From positions 1-64,000 of the forward strand of contig CAINCU010000012.1 in the NCBI GenBank assembly GCA_903847155.1: a stretch of DNA of 64,000 nucleotides. Direction: 5' to 3'. This stretch comes from an uncultured Gallionellaceae bacterium (GTDB lineage: Bacteria; Pseudomonadota; Gammaproteobacteria; Burkholderiales; Gallionellaceae). Positions within the stretch are counted from its first letter, which is position 1, and every line of letters starts with the position of its first letter. Shown here in pieces: positions 36,658 to 49,464 of the stretch. Position numbers and translations under genes: made by a program. The notes under the pieces were generated by a model that did not search any database, was not told the origin of the DNA, and worked only from the letters and a program-made list of their open reading frames with translations.

Positions 36658-38933
36658 TGGCATTGCACGACACTCCGCGCGCCCCTTTGCCCGAACGCCT
36701 GCTCGGCTTGTTGCGCGAATCCCGCTGGCTATTGCTGGTAGCGGTAGCACTCTATCTCATACTTATCCTGTTCGGTTATGACCGCGCCGATCCTTCCTGG
36801 TCGCATAGCGCCAGTGGTGCGCTCACCCACAATCCGGGCGGCGTGCTCGGTGCCTGGCTGTCGGATGTATTGCTCTATTTGTTCGGTTTTTCCGCGTGGT
36901 GGTGGGTGACGCTGATGTTGCAGCGCGTGTGGGCGGGTTATCGCAACATACGCGCCGACAGCCTGTTCGATCAACGCGCGCTATGGCTTTCATTAATTGG
37001 CTTTCTGGTGCTGCTGTTTTCCAGCAGCGCACTCGAAGCATTGCGCCTCTACACTTGGAAAGTTTCACTTCCGCTTGCGCCCGGGGGCATGTTCGGCGCA
37101 GTACTGGGGCACGCGCTGGCGCACGATATCGGATTCGTTGGCGCAACCTTGTTTCTGCTGGTGCTGATGGCGGTGAGTTTCAGTCTTTATACCGGATTGT
37201 CGTGGTTGCGCTTCGTCGATTGGTTAGGCGATGCACTGGAAACTATTTTCTGGTGGGCGCGTAATCGCTGGCAGACGTGGCAAGACAAGCGCATCGGCGT
37301 GCAGGCAATGCAGCAACGCGATGTGATCGTCGAAGAAGAAAAAAAACGCGTGGAAGAACATCAGCCCATCTACATCGAAATGCCGGTGTTCGAAGTGCCG
37401 CGCTCAAAGCGAGTAGAAAAAGAGAAACAAGTCTCGCTGTTCGACGACATGCCGGATTCGCCGCTGCCGCCGCTGCATTTGCTGGATCAAGCTACGCAGC
37501 AAGTCGAGGTTGTTTCCAACGAAACACTGGAATTCACCTCGCGCCTGATTGAGCGCAAGCTCAAGGATTTCGGCGTGGAAGTCAAAGTGGTTGGTGCGTA
37601 TCCCGGCCCGGTCATCACGCGCTACGAGATCGAACCCGCCGTCGGCGTGAAAGGAAGCCAGATCACCAATCTGGTGCGCGACCTCGCACGCGCGCTGTCG
37701 GTAGTGAGCATCCGCGTAGTCGAGACCATCCCCGGCAAGGCCTTCATGGCGCTGGAGCTGCCCAACCCGAAACGCCAGATCGTCAAGCTGTCCGAGATCC
37801 TCAGTTCGCAAGTGTATGCCGACATGCATTCGCCGCTGACCATAGCCATGGGCAAGGACATTTCCGGCAAGCCGGTGGTGGCCGATTTGGGCAAGATGCC
37901 GCACGTACTGGTGGCCGGTACCACCGGTTCCGGCAAGTCGGTGGCGATCAATGCCATGATCCTCAGTCTGCTGTACAAGTCCACGCCGCAACAGGTGCGC
38001 CTGCTGCTGGTCGATCCCAAGATGCTGGAACTGTCGGTGTACGAAGGCATCCCGCACCTGCTCGCACCTGTGGTCACCGACATGCGCCAAGCCGCCTCCG
38101 CGCTTAACTGGGGTGTGCAGGAAATGGACAAGCGCTACAAGCTGATGTCGCATTTCGGCGTGCGCAACATCGCCGGTTTCAACCAGAAATATCACGACGC
38201 GATCAAGGCAGGCGAACCGCTGACCAATCCGTTCACGCTTACACCGGAAAATCCCGAGGCGCTGGAAGAATTGCCGTTCATCGTCATCTTCATCGATGAG
38301 CTCGCCGACCTGATGATGGTGGTCGGCAAAAAAGTGGAAGAACTCATCGCGCGTCTGGCGCAGAAGGCGCGCGCCGCCGGTATCCATCTGGTGCTGGCCA
38401 CGCAGCGCCCGTCGGTGGATGTGATTACCGGACTCATCAAAGCCAACGTGCCGACGCGCGTGGCGTTCCAGGTATCAAGCAAGATCGACTCGCGCACCAT
38501 CCTCGACCAGATGGGCGCGGAAGCCTTGCTGGGTCAGGGCGACATGCTCTACCTGCCGCCGGGCAGCGGTCATCCGCAGCGCGTACATGGTGCATTCGTC
38601 TCCGATCAGGAAGTGCATCGCGTCACCGAATATCTCAAGGCACAAGGCGAACCGAATTACATCGAAGGCGTACTGACTTCGCTGGAAGAACCTGGCGCAG
38701 AGGGCGGCGAACTGGATGGCGGCGCGGATGCAGAAGCCGATCCGCTGTACGACCAGGCTGTCGAGATCGTAGTCAAGACGCGCCGCCCTTCCATCTCGCT
38801 GGTACAACGTCATTTGCGCATCGGTTATAACCGCGCCGCACGTTTGATTGAACAGATGGAAAAAGCCGGTCTGGTGTCGCCGATGCAGGGCAACGGCAAC
38901 CGCGAAGTGTTGGCTCCTAACCGGGAAGGGTGA
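36657..38933 (+). CDS. ftsK: DNA translocase FtsK
   Basis: [29 protein letters not shown]-terminal gamma domain. Confidence 0.95.
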   Translation: MALHDTPRAPLPERLLGLLRESRWLLLVAVALYLILILFGYDRADPSWSHSASGALTHNPGGVLGAWLSDVLLYLFGFSAWWWVTLMLQRVWAGYRNIRADSLFDQRALWLSLIGFLVLLFSSSALEALRLYTWKVSLPLAPGGMFGAVLGHALAHDIGFVGATLFLLVLMAVSFSLYTGLSWLRFVDWLGDALETIFWWARNRWQTWQDKRIGVQAMQQRDVIVEEEKKRVEEHQPIYIEMPVFEVPRSKRVEKEKQVSLFDDMPDSPLPPLHLLDQATQQVEVVSNETLEFTSRLIERKLKDFGVEVKVVGAYPGPVITRYEIEPAVGVKGSQITNLVRDLARALSVVSIRVVETIPGKAFMALELPNPKRQIVKLSEILSSQVYADMHSPLTIAMGKDISGKPVVADLGKMPHVLVAGTTGSGKSVAINAMILSLLYKSTPQQVRLLLVDPKMLELSVYEGIPHLLAPVVTDMRQAASALNWGVQEMDKRYKLMSHFGVRNIAGFNQKYHDAIKAGEPLTNPFTLTPENPEALEELPFIVIFIDELADLMMVVGKKVEELIARLAQKARAAGIHLVLATQRPSVDVITGLIKANVPTRVAFQVSSKIDSRTILDQMGAEALLGQGDMLYLPPGSGHPQRVHGAFVSDQEVHRVTEYLKAQGEPNYIEGVLTSLEEPGAEGGELDGGADAEADPLYDQAVEIVVKTRRPSISLVQRHLRIGYNRAARLIEQMEKAGLVSPMQGNGNREVLAPNREG

Positions 38934-39022
38934 AAGGGAGAAGGAAAGAAGTCTGACGCGCACAGGTTTCCACCCTTCACCTTTCGCTCGTATCCCTTTC
39001 CCTTAACTCTCAGGTTTGGAAT

Positions 39023-39637
39023 ATGTTCAGAAAATCACTCATCGTTCTTTTGTTGTTTGCCTCGACAAGCGCGTACGCTGCCGCCACTGATAAGCTGAAG
39101 TATTTCATTGCCGCCACGCACTCCGCGCAGGCCAACTTTTCTCAAGAAGTGCAGGACAAAAACGGTAAGCGCATCCAATCGGCATCCGGCACCATGCAAT
39201 TTGTGCGCCCCGGTAAATTTCGCTGGAGCTATCAAAAGCCTTACGAGCAGCTGATCGTCGGCGATGGCAAGAAATTCTGGATGTATGACGTTGACCTGAA
39301 TCAGGTTACGGTGAAAAAACTGGATGCCGCTCTGGGCAGCAGTCCGGCGGCGCTGCTTTCCGGCAGCAACGAGATTGAGAGCGGCTTTGTGCTGAAAAAC
39401 ATCGAAGATCGCGACGGCTTGGAATGGCTGCAAGCCGTTCCAAAATCAAAAGAGACCACCTTCGAGAAAATCCTCATGGCGTTCAATGCCAAATCGGGAC
39501 TGGCGGTGATGGAGTTGTACGACGCGTTCGGTCATCACACTGTACTGCGCTTCACTGACTTGAAAAATAACCCCGGGCTGTCATCGAAACTTTTCCAATT
39601 CGTGCCACCCAAGGGCGCGGATGTGCTCGGTGACTAG
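39023..39637 (+). CDS. lolA: Outer-membrane lipoprotein carrier protein
   Basis: Signal peptide; FSQEVQDKNGKRIQSASGTMQFVRPGKFRWSYQKPYEQLIVGDGKKFWMYDVDLNQVTVK. Confidence 0.93.
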   Translation: MFRKSLIVLLLFASTSAYAAATDKLKYFIAATHSAQANFSQEVQDKNGKRIQSASGTMQFVRPGKFRWSYQKPYEQLIVGDGKKFWMYDVDLNQVTVKKLDAALGSSPAALLSGSNEIESGFVLKNIEDRDGLEWLQAVPKSKETTFEKILMAFNAKSGLAVMELYDAFGHHTVLRFTDLKNNPGLSSKLFQFVPPKGADVLGD

Positions 39638-39648
39638 GTGAGTTTCGC

Positions 39649-40853
39649 GTGAGCCGCATCGCCTTCGTGTGGGAGCTGGGTTCGTCTTACGGGCATATCT
39701 CGGTGTTGCTGCCGTTTGCCAAAAAGCTCAAGCAGCGCGGGCATGATGTGGTACTGGTGTCGCGCGAACTGCAAAACGCCAGCAACCTGCACCATGAAGG
39801 AATCCCCATCCTGCAAGCGCCGCTGTGGCTGAATCCGCCCAAAGGTTTGTCTGAGCCGCCGTTGAACTATTCCGAAATCCTCATGCGCTACGGTTATTTC
39901 AATGCGGAGAGTCTGGCGGGATTGGTCAGCGCATGGCGTTCCTTGTTTGCATTGCATGGCAGCGATTTGATCGTGGCGGATCATTCGCCCACCGCCTTGC
40001 TCGCGGCGCGCAGTATGGGCTTGGCGGCAACCACGCTGGGTTCCGGGTTTTATTTGCCACCGCGCCAGACGCCGTTGCCGAATATGCGTCCCTGGTTGAA
40101 CGTGCCGCAAGAGCGCCTGAAGAATTCCGATGCGCATGTGCTAAAGGCAATGAATACGGTGCTCTCCGCCTATAAAGTAAAAGTGCTGGGCGGTGTACAC
40201 GAGCTGTTTGAGACAGAAGAAAACTTTCTCTGCACCTTTGCCGAGTTGGATCATTACCAGCAACGCGGGCCAGCCAAATACTGGGGCGCTTGTTACAACA
40301 TGCAAATGGGGCAGAATGTGGCGTGGCCTGCTGATGCAGTTCAGCGCATCTTTGTTTATCTTGATCCGCAGGGGCGCGATTTCGCCAACGTGTTGCAAGC
40401 GATCTCTGTGTTGGGATATTTCGCATTCGTGTGCGCGCCGGGCATCTCTGACAATCAGCGCCGACAACTGGAGAATGCACGCATGGTCATTGCAGACAAG
40501 CCGTTCAGACTGGATAAGCTGTTGCCCGATTGCGACCTGTTCATCGGCTATGCCGGGCAAGGCATTACGGCAGGCATGTTGATGGCGGGTGTGCCGCAGC
40601 TACTGCTGCCTACCCATCTCGAACGTTTCCTGATGGCGACGCGGATTGCGGCAATCGGCGCGGGGATCGCGGTGAACCCTGAAGCGTCTGCGCCGGATTA
40701 CGCGATGGCCATTCGCGCGATATTGGAGACACCCGGCTATCGTGACGCGGCGCATCGTTTTGCAACAAAATATGCCAGCCTCAATCAGCAGGAACAGCAG
40801 GAAAATATTGTGAACAGAATTGAAGAGATCGCTGCAAAGAAAAAGGTGAGTGC

Positions 40854-40857
<4 letters not shown>
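39649..40857 (+). CDS. UDP-glycosyltransferase-like protein
   Basis: GHISVLLPFAKKLKQRGHDV and DLFIGYAGQGITAGMLMAGVPQLLLPTHLE; GTG start. Confidence 0.7.
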
Positions 40858-43480
<2,623 letters not shown>

Positions 43481-43545
43481 GTGTTAGCGGTGGGCGCACT
43501 TTCGCGCCTGCCGATAAATACATGATTTCAAAATCGCACCTCGTG

Positions 43546-43617
43546 AAGATGGCCGTCAATAGGCGATCTGCGCTATACGGTTGATGTAGATTGCCGTATT
43601 TAGGCGCTTGCGGGCAA
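43546..43617. repeat. Short repeat, family 2 copy
   Basis: GAAGATGGCCGTCAATAGGCGATCTGC...GATGTAGATTGCCGTATTTAGGCGCTTGCGGGCAAG. Confidence 0.65.
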
Positions 43618-43659
43618 GTCGGCTTATAATTTTTGCAGAAATGATTCATCGGAGGATCG

Positions 43660-43926
43660 ATGCGCAAACTAAATGAATATGTCGAAATGGCTGCTGCGGA
43701 ATATTGGCAGGAGACAGGCAAGGACGAAATGGATTCGCTGTGGCTGGCGGAGTTTTTTCAGGACGGCGGCGTGATGGATGATTATCCCAGGTTGGGCGTG
43801 GTCGAATTCTACGCATTGGTGCAAAAGGCGCTGACGCTCGAAGTCGAGCAGGCGGAAAAGTTGGCGCGCTTGCAACTGGAAATAGCCATGCGCAACGCCA
43901 AGCCTCAGGGGAAGTCATCATGCTGA
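43660..43926 (+). CDS. Hypothetical protein
   Basis: 88-aa ORF with ATG and RBS (ggagg), overlapping start of corA. Confidence 0.65.
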   Translation: MRKLNEYVEMAAAEYWQETGKDEMDSLWLAEFFQDGGVMDDYPRLGVVEFYALVQKALTLEVEQAEKLARLQLEIAMRNAKPQGKSSC

Positions 43927-44885
43927 TCAACTGCGTTGCCTACCAGAACGGCGTCAAACTCGCCGACCTTGATGTCGAGGAAATCAGCAATTATCTGGAG
44001 CGCAAAGATTGTTTCGTGTGGGTGGCGCTGCGCGATGCGACCAATGCCGAACTCGACAAGATGCAGGAAGAGTTCGGCTTGCACGATCTGGCGGTCGAGG
44101 ATGCGCACCACGGTCACCAGCGTCCGAAGATCGAAGAATACGGCGACGAGTTGTTCGTGGTGATGCACATTGTTGAGGAAGCACAAGGCGAGTTGTCGGT
44201 CGCCGAGATGAGCATCTTCGTTGGCAGCAATTTCATCCTTTCCGTGCGCAACCGCAGTACGCAGGATTTTCTTGGGGTGCGCGGACGTTGCGAACGTGAG
44301 CCGGAGTTGCTGCGGCTGGGTTCCGGTTTCGTGTTGTATGCGTTGATGGACGCGGTGGTGGATCGCTACTTTCCGGTAATGGATGAGCTTGAGTCGCAAC
44401 TGGAAGAAATTGAAGAACACCTGTTCGACAAGGATGCCGCCCTCGCCAACATTGCCCAGCTGTATGAACTAAAGCGCAAGGTGGTGGTGCTCAAGCATGC
44501 GGTGTTGCCGCTGCTGGAAGCTACCGCAAAATTGCACGGCATGCGCGTGCCGCCGGTTTGTGCCACCACGCAGGAATACTTCCGCGATGTCCACGACCAC
44601 TTGGCGCGCATCAACGCCACCATAGACGCCATGCGCGACACCATCACCACCGCGATTCTGGTGTGCCAGTCCACGGTGTCCATCGAACAAAACGAAGTGA
44701 ATAAACGCTTGGCTGCATGGGCCGGTATCTTCGCCGTCGCCACCGCCTTTGCCGGTATCTGGGGCATGAATTTTCAGCACATGCCGGAGCTATCGCTGGA
44801 ATACGGCTATCCGCTGGCTCTGCTTGCGATCACAGGAACATGCGGATATTTGTACTACCGCTTCAAGAAGTCCGGCTGGTTGTAA
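43920..44885 (+). CDS. corA: CorA-family magnesium/cobalt transporter
   Basis: C-terminal GMNF motif (IWGMNFQHMPEL) and two TM helices. Confidence 0.93.
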   Translation: MLINCVAYQNGVKLADLDVEEISNYLERKDCFVWVALRDATNAELDKMQEEFGLHDLAVEDAHHGHQRPKIEEYGDELFVVMHIVEEAQGELSVAEMSIFVGSNFILSVRNRSTQDFLGVRGRCEREPELLRLGSGFVLYALMDAVVDRYFPVMDELESQLEEIEEHLFDKDAALANIAQLYELKRKVVVLKHAVLPLLEATAKLHGMRVPPVCATTQEYFRDVHDHLARINATIDAMRDTITTAILVCQSTVSIEQNEVNKRLAAWAGIFAVATAFAGIWGMNFQHMPELSLEYGYPLALLAITGTCGYLYYRFKKSGWL

Positions 44886-44925
44886 CTCCATTCCCGGATC
44901 GAAAGTGAAGCTACTACAGCTACAA

Positions 44926-45044
44926 GTTCCCTCTCCCGCAGGCGGGAGAGGGTTAGGGTGAGGGCTGGTGGATATGAGTCACTCTTTCATATAGCGCACA
45001 GACCCTCATCCCCAGCCCTTCTCCCGCCTGCGGGAGAAGGGAGT
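44926..45044. repeat. MITE-like inverted repeat (CTCTCCCGCAGGCGGGAGAGGG family)
   Basis: TTCCCTCTCCCGCAGGCGGGAGAGGGTTAGGGTGAGGG ... CCCTCATCCCCAGCCCTTCTCCCGCCTGCGGGAGAAGGGA between convergent corA and pyrD. Confidence 0.85.
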
Positions 45045-45064
45045 AAATTCAAGCATTGAGTGAA

Positions 45065-46084
45065 TCACTTCGCCCGTTTGATCGCCGTCGCACACTCGTT
45101 CACCAAATCCCAGCCGCGATAGATCATGCCGCTGTACATCTGCACCAGTGCGGCACCTGCATGCATCTTCTCCACTGCATCTGCACCTTTTAAAATGCCG
45201 CCCACGCCGATGATGGGCAGCACACCATGTAACTCGGCAGCGAGTTGACGGATCACGGCGGTGGATTTTTCGCGTACCGGAGCGCCGCTGAGTCCGCCGG
45301 TCTCTTTGCCGTGCGGCAGGTTCTCCACGCCTTCGCGCGACAGTGTGGTGTTGGTGGCGATCACGCCGTCGATGCGGTGTTTGATGAGTAGCGCGGCAAT
45401 GTTCTTGATTTGATCTGCGTCGAGATCGGGCGCGATCTTCACCGCCAGCGGCACGTATTTGCCATGTTGCTGCGCCAGTTTTTCCTGTTCCGCTTTCAGC
45501 TGTGCCAGCAACGCATCCAGTTCGTCGCCGCCTTGCAACTGGCGCAGGTTCTTGGTGTTGGGCGAGGAGATGTTGATGGCGACATAGCTGGCGTGGGCAT
45601 ACACCTTGCGCAGGCTGATCAGGTAATCATCCGCCGCTTTCTCGATGGGCGTGTCGGCGTTCTTGCCGATGTTGATGCCGAGTATGCCTTTGAACTTGGC
45701 GCGCTTGACGTTCTCGACCAGCTTATCCACGCCGTCGTTGTTGAATCCCATGCGGTTGATAATGCCCTGCGCTTGCGGCAGGCGGAACAGGCGCGGTTTC
45801 GGATTGCCCGGCTGCGGGCGCGGCGTGACGGTGCCGATCTCGATGAAACCGAAACCGAGTGCGGCCAGCGCGTCGATGCAGTCGCCGTTCTTGTCCATGC
45901 CTGCGGCCAGTCCCACTGGGTTGGGAAAGGTCAGACCCATCACCGTGCGCGGATCATCCACCGGACGTTTCACCACCAAGCACAGCGTGCCCAGACAATG
46001 TGCGGCTTTCAGCGCATCGAGCGTGGCGTGGTGGGCGGTCTCAGGGTCGAGGGCGAACAGGGCGGGGCGGAGTAATTGGAACAT
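45065..46084 (-). CDS. pyrD: Dihydroorotate dehydrogenase (quinone)
   Basis: [45 protein letters not shown]. Confidence 0.96.
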   Translation of the reverse strand: MFQLLRPALFALDPETAHHATLDALKAAHCLGTLCLVVKRPVDDPRTVMGLTFPNPVGLAAGMDKNGDCIDALAALGFGFIEIGTVTPRPQPGNPKPRLFRLPQAQGIINRMGFNNDGVDKLVENVKRAKFKGILGINIGKNADTPIEKAADDYLISLRKVYAHASYVAINISSPNTKNLRQLQGGDELDALLAQLKAEQEKLAQQHGKYVPLAVKIAPDLDADQIKNIAALLIKHRIDGVIATNTTLSREGVENLPHGKETGGLSGAPVREKSTAVIRQLAAELHGVLPIIGVGGILKGADAVEKMHAGAALVQMYSGMIYRGWDLVNECATAIKRAK

Positions 46085-46987
46085 CTAGCGATCTTTCTTG
46101 ACGACTACGGAAATGGGGAACGGTTTTTTCGGGAACACTTCGCCGCGCGGCTTGCCGCGCCAATGTTCGGCGACGACATCGCCGATCTGCAAACACAGCA
46201 GCCCGAACAGCGCGAGGTACGCGCTCAGTTGCCATGCGGACGCGGCAAAATATAAAGCTCCGCCGGTAATTCGATAAACCGTCAAAGCGAGACCGCCCAC
46301 CACGATGCCGGAGACTGCGCCCAATAGCACGCGGCTCCAGTCGCCCTGCGGCAAGCCGGAAAAGACGCTGCTCTCATTCCAGAATAACTGTAGCGAGACA
46401 AGTAGCAATAACGGAGACGACCAAAACAACCCGCCCAAATGATTGATCCAGATCGTGCCGCCCAGCAGTCCACCCAGTGCCATCAGCAGCAGAATATATG
46501 CAGTGATCTCGGCATGTAATGCGGGAAGGGCGAATCTGCGCGTGCGCAAACGCAGTAAACCGGCCAGCCACAAGCGCGTAAACAGTACGACAGGCAATAG
46601 TGCTGCGCCAAGGAATACGGCAAGCAGTAGTGCTATTGACTCCGTGCTTGCCGGGGTGAGCCATGCGCCTTCGAACAGATTCAGATAGGCGAACAGAACG
46701 CCGGTGAACGCACCTGCCACGCCGCACCACAGCACATAGCCGCGCTGTGCACGCAGCAGGCTGTGCTCTGTGCGCTGAAAAGTCAGGGTGTCGAGCAGGA
46801 TGCCGAATGCCAGTACGGCGAATGTGCTGAAAATTGCGGGAAGCCAGACGGCACCGGCGATTGGAGTCGATGCAACCCACTCTTCACCGGAAAGCGTTAA
46901 CGCCAGCGGCGGCAACAGCAGCAGCGCAACGACGAAAGCGGCAAGGCGAGTTATCACGGACTGCCATTCTGCAAAATTGCTTGCCAT
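46085..46987 (-). CDS. Hypothetical polytopic membrane protein
   Basis: Multiple hydrophobic segments, start at MASNFAEWQ proposed; between bpt and pyrD. Confidence 0.6.
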   Translation of the reverse strand: MASNFAEWQSVITRLAAFVVALLLLPPLALTLSGEEWVASTPIAGAVWLPAIFSTFAVLAFGILLDTLTFQRTEHSLLRAQRGYVLWCGVAGAFTGVLFAYLNLFEGAWLTPASTESIALLLAVFLGAALLPVVLFTRLWLAGLLRLRTRRFALPALHAEITAYILLLMALGGLLGGTIWINHLGGLFWSSPLLLLVSLQLFWNESSVFSGLPQGDWSRVLLGAVSGIVVGGLALTVYRITGGALYFAASAWQLSAYLALFGLLCLQIGDVVAEHWRGKPRGEVFPKKPFPISVVVKKDR

Positions 46988-47691
46988 GTGCCGTCCAGCA
47001 AACCTTGCAGCGGCCGGAACTTGGCTTTGTATGCCATCTTGCGGCTGCCCGCGATCCAGTAGCCGAGATAAAGATAGGGCAGTTGCAACTTGCGGCATAG
47101 CTCGATCTGCCACAGCACGTTGTAAGTGCCGTAACTGCTGTGCGGCACATCGGGGTCGTAAAAAGTATAGACCGCCGACAGGCCGTCCGCGAGCACGTCG
47201 ATCACGCTCACCATGCGCAATACGCCGTTCTCGCGGAATTCCACCAGCAGCGTATCGACATTGCTTTGCAGCAGGAAGCTGCGATATTGCTCAGGGTCGT
47301 CGTTATCCATGTCGCCATCGCGGTGACGCGCTTGCTGATAGCGGCGGTATAGCTCGAAATATTCCGGGTTGTCGTGCAGCGTATGCAACGTGGCGTTCAG
47401 ATCGGCGTGCTGTTTACAACTGCGGCGCTGCGAGCGCGTCGATTGAAAATCATTGACTGCCACACGTGCCGGCACGCACTGCTGGCAGTTGTCGCAATGC
47501 GGACGGTAAGTGAAGGTGCCACTACGGCGAAAGCCGTGGCGCACCAGCTCGGAATAGATCGCCGGAGAAATGAGAATACTGGGCGTGGCCACTTGCGAGC
47601 GCGCTTTCAGTCCTTCCAGATAACTGCACGGGTAAGGTTCAGTTAGATAGAGATGCAATGCGGACAGCGGAATGTCGTTGAGCAGGCTCAT
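46954..47691 (-). CDS. bpt: Aspartate/glutamate leucyltransferase (arginyltransferase family)
   Basis: [49 protein letters not shown]. Confidence 0.93.
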   Translation of the reverse strand: MSLLNDIPLSALHLYLTEPYPCSYLEGLKARSQVATPSILISPAIYSELVRHGFRRSGTFTYRPHCDNCQQCVPARVAVNDFQSTRSQRRSCKQHADLNATLHTLHDNPEYFELYRRYQQARHRDGDMDNDDPEQYRSFLLQSNVDTLLVEFRENGVLRMVSVIDVLADGLSAVYTFYDPDVPHSSYGTYNVLWQIELCRKLQLPYLYLGYWIAGSRKMAYKAKFRPLQGLLDGTWQAILQNGSP

Positions 47692-47939
47692 GGCGGAACA
47701 GGGCTAAGGCTTGGTGCAGAGTTTACCAAGACTGGCGCGAACTGGATAAGACTGTTTGGCGAACTATGCAGATATATAGGCCAAATGGCATATTGACCCT
47801 GTGGTTGGGGCGGGTTAGCTTGCGGGCAGGTTCAAATGCGGAGATATATTCTGGGGCCGACTCCTTTGATTGGTATCGTCGGTTTGTTTGAACGAATGAA
47901 ACACGAAACGGAGAACGAAGCGCAAGGGAGGATGGTGGC

Positions 47940-48581
47940 ATGAATAAACTAACGTTAAAGCGGAATTATTTTGGCGGGCTTGATGGCGAGGCAGTAGATA
48001 CGGGCATCTTCGTAATGAGGCTTTGTAGATTGCCTATTGACGGGCGTTGCGGGGTGGTTGGTTGGCTGAAGACAGCCTTAAGAAATTTTACCTTTGTGGT
48101 GCTTACTGTTGCGTGCGGGATGGTGATGTTGGCGGGTAATGCGCAAGCAGAGATAAGTGGGCTAGAGACATACAGTCTCGTTTGTCAGAAGGCCTTGACT
48201 ATTCTTGATCGTGATGTGAATTCGTTTCAAAACGAATTTGGTAAGCCATTATCAAAGAGAACACGAAAATACAAATTGTTTGATGATCCAAAAGAGGATT
48301 ACGCAGTTGCTACTACAGTTTCTTATCCAAATTCTGTGACACTGTTTTACACAACCTTTAACAAGACTATAACAATCGACAAAATTGTTTTTGCATCCAT
48401 CAAGTCAGTGAAATTGATCGGGTTTGATGAAAATACAGCGAGTGAGATAATAAATAAATACGGAGCACCGTCTCAAGAAACTTCGACTTCGTTGAAATAT
48501 GGTTGTGATTCTGTTGAATTGATTTTTACAACTAAGGACGGACGAAATACGGCAATGCAAATTATTTCCCCGTTAATTTAA
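47940..48581 (+). CDS. Hypothetical exported protein; 5' end overlaps repeat family 2, start uncertain
   Basis: Signal-peptide-like ALRNFTFVVLTVACGMVMLAGNAQA; AT-richer than surroundings. Confidence 0.55.
   Translation: MNKLTLKRNYFGGLDGEAVDTGIFVMRLCRLPIDGRCGVVGWLKTALRNFTFVVLTVACGMVMLAGNAQAEISGLETYSLVCQKALTILDRDVNSFQNEFGKPLSKRTRKYKLFDDPKEDYAVATTVSYPNSVTLFYTTFNKTITIDKIVFASIKSVKLIGFDENTASEIINKYGAPSQETSTSLKYGCDSVELIFTTKDGRNTAMQIISPLI
47985..48055. repeat. Short repeat, family 2 copy inside an ORF
   Basis: GATACGGGCATCTTCGTAATGAGGCTTTGTAGATTGCCTATTGACGGGCGTTGCGGGG. Confidence 0.65.
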
Positions 48582-48682
48582 TCCACTAGCCGAGTAACAA
48601 TGGTTGAAGGGGCCAGGCTCGAATTGTTTTCCGGCGGGCCGGTTAAAGGGGGGCGATTGATCCTGAATGTCATTGAACAGGC

Positions 48683-49378
48683 TTACCTGAACAGGTCTTT
48701 TTCGAATCGCCAGTCAGCGACTGGCGCATAGTCAATCAACACTTCCAACCGTGCGATGAATTCGCTGCGCGGAATTTCGCGCGCACCGAGCGAGGCTAGA
48801 TGCGGCGTGTGCATCTGACAGTCAATCATGCCGAAGTTCCATTTGGCGAGTTGCATGGAGAGATGGGCGAGCGCGATCTTGGACGCATCCGTCCTGTAGC
48901 TGAACATGGATTCGCCGTAGAACATTCTGCCCAGCGCCATGCCATACAGCCCGCCCACCAGTTCGCCATCCAGCCACGTTTCCACCGAATGCGCGTAGCC
49001 CATGCGGTGCAATGCGCAGTAGGCGGCAATCATTTCCTCAAGTATCCATGTGCCGCTGGCGCCTTCGCGCGGTGCGGCGCAAGCGCGCATCACCTGCTCA
49101 AACGCACTGTCGATGCGCACTTCATAGCGCCCATTACGCAACGTTTTGCGTAATGAATTAGAGATTTTGAATTCGTCCGGGATCAAGATCATGCGCGGAT
49201 CGGGACTCCACCACAGGATGGGTTCGCCTTCGCTGAACCACGGAAAGATGCCGTGACGATAGGCATCCAGCATATGTGCAGGTGAAAGGTCGCCGCCCGC
49301 CGCCAGTAGACCGTTGGGGTATTGGAGCGCCTGTTGCAAGGGCGGGAAAGGCTCATTTGGGTGCAGGAATGGGATCAT
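48683..49378 (-). CDS. aat: Leucyl/phenylalanyl-tRNA-protein transferase
   Basis: [56 protein letters not shown]. Confidence 0.95.
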   Translation of the reverse strand: MIPFLHPNEPFPPLQQALQYPNGLLAAGGDLSPAHMLDAYRHGIFPWFSEGEPILWWSPDPRMILIPDEFKISNSLRKTLRNGRYEVRIDSAFEQVMRACAAPREGASGTWILEEMIAAYCALHRMGYAHSVETWLDGELVGGLYGMALGRMFYGESMFSYRTDASKIALAHLSMQLAKWNFGMIDCQMHTPHLASLGAREIPRSEFIARLEVLIDYAPVADWRFEKDLFR

Positions 49379-49464
49379 AGTGAGCGGGCAGAAATATATA
49401 TAGGCCGTTTTTCATATAGGCAGGTGCTGCTAATTTGTTTATATTATGCCCAACATAGCGCGAA

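Noticed and set aside
38933-39020. Purine/pyrimidine-rich tract between ftsK and lolA as a possible regulatory hairpin
   Set aside because: Pairing between GGGTGAAAGGGAGAAGG and the CCACCCTTCACCTTTC region is partial; an ordinary intergenic terminator is sufficient.
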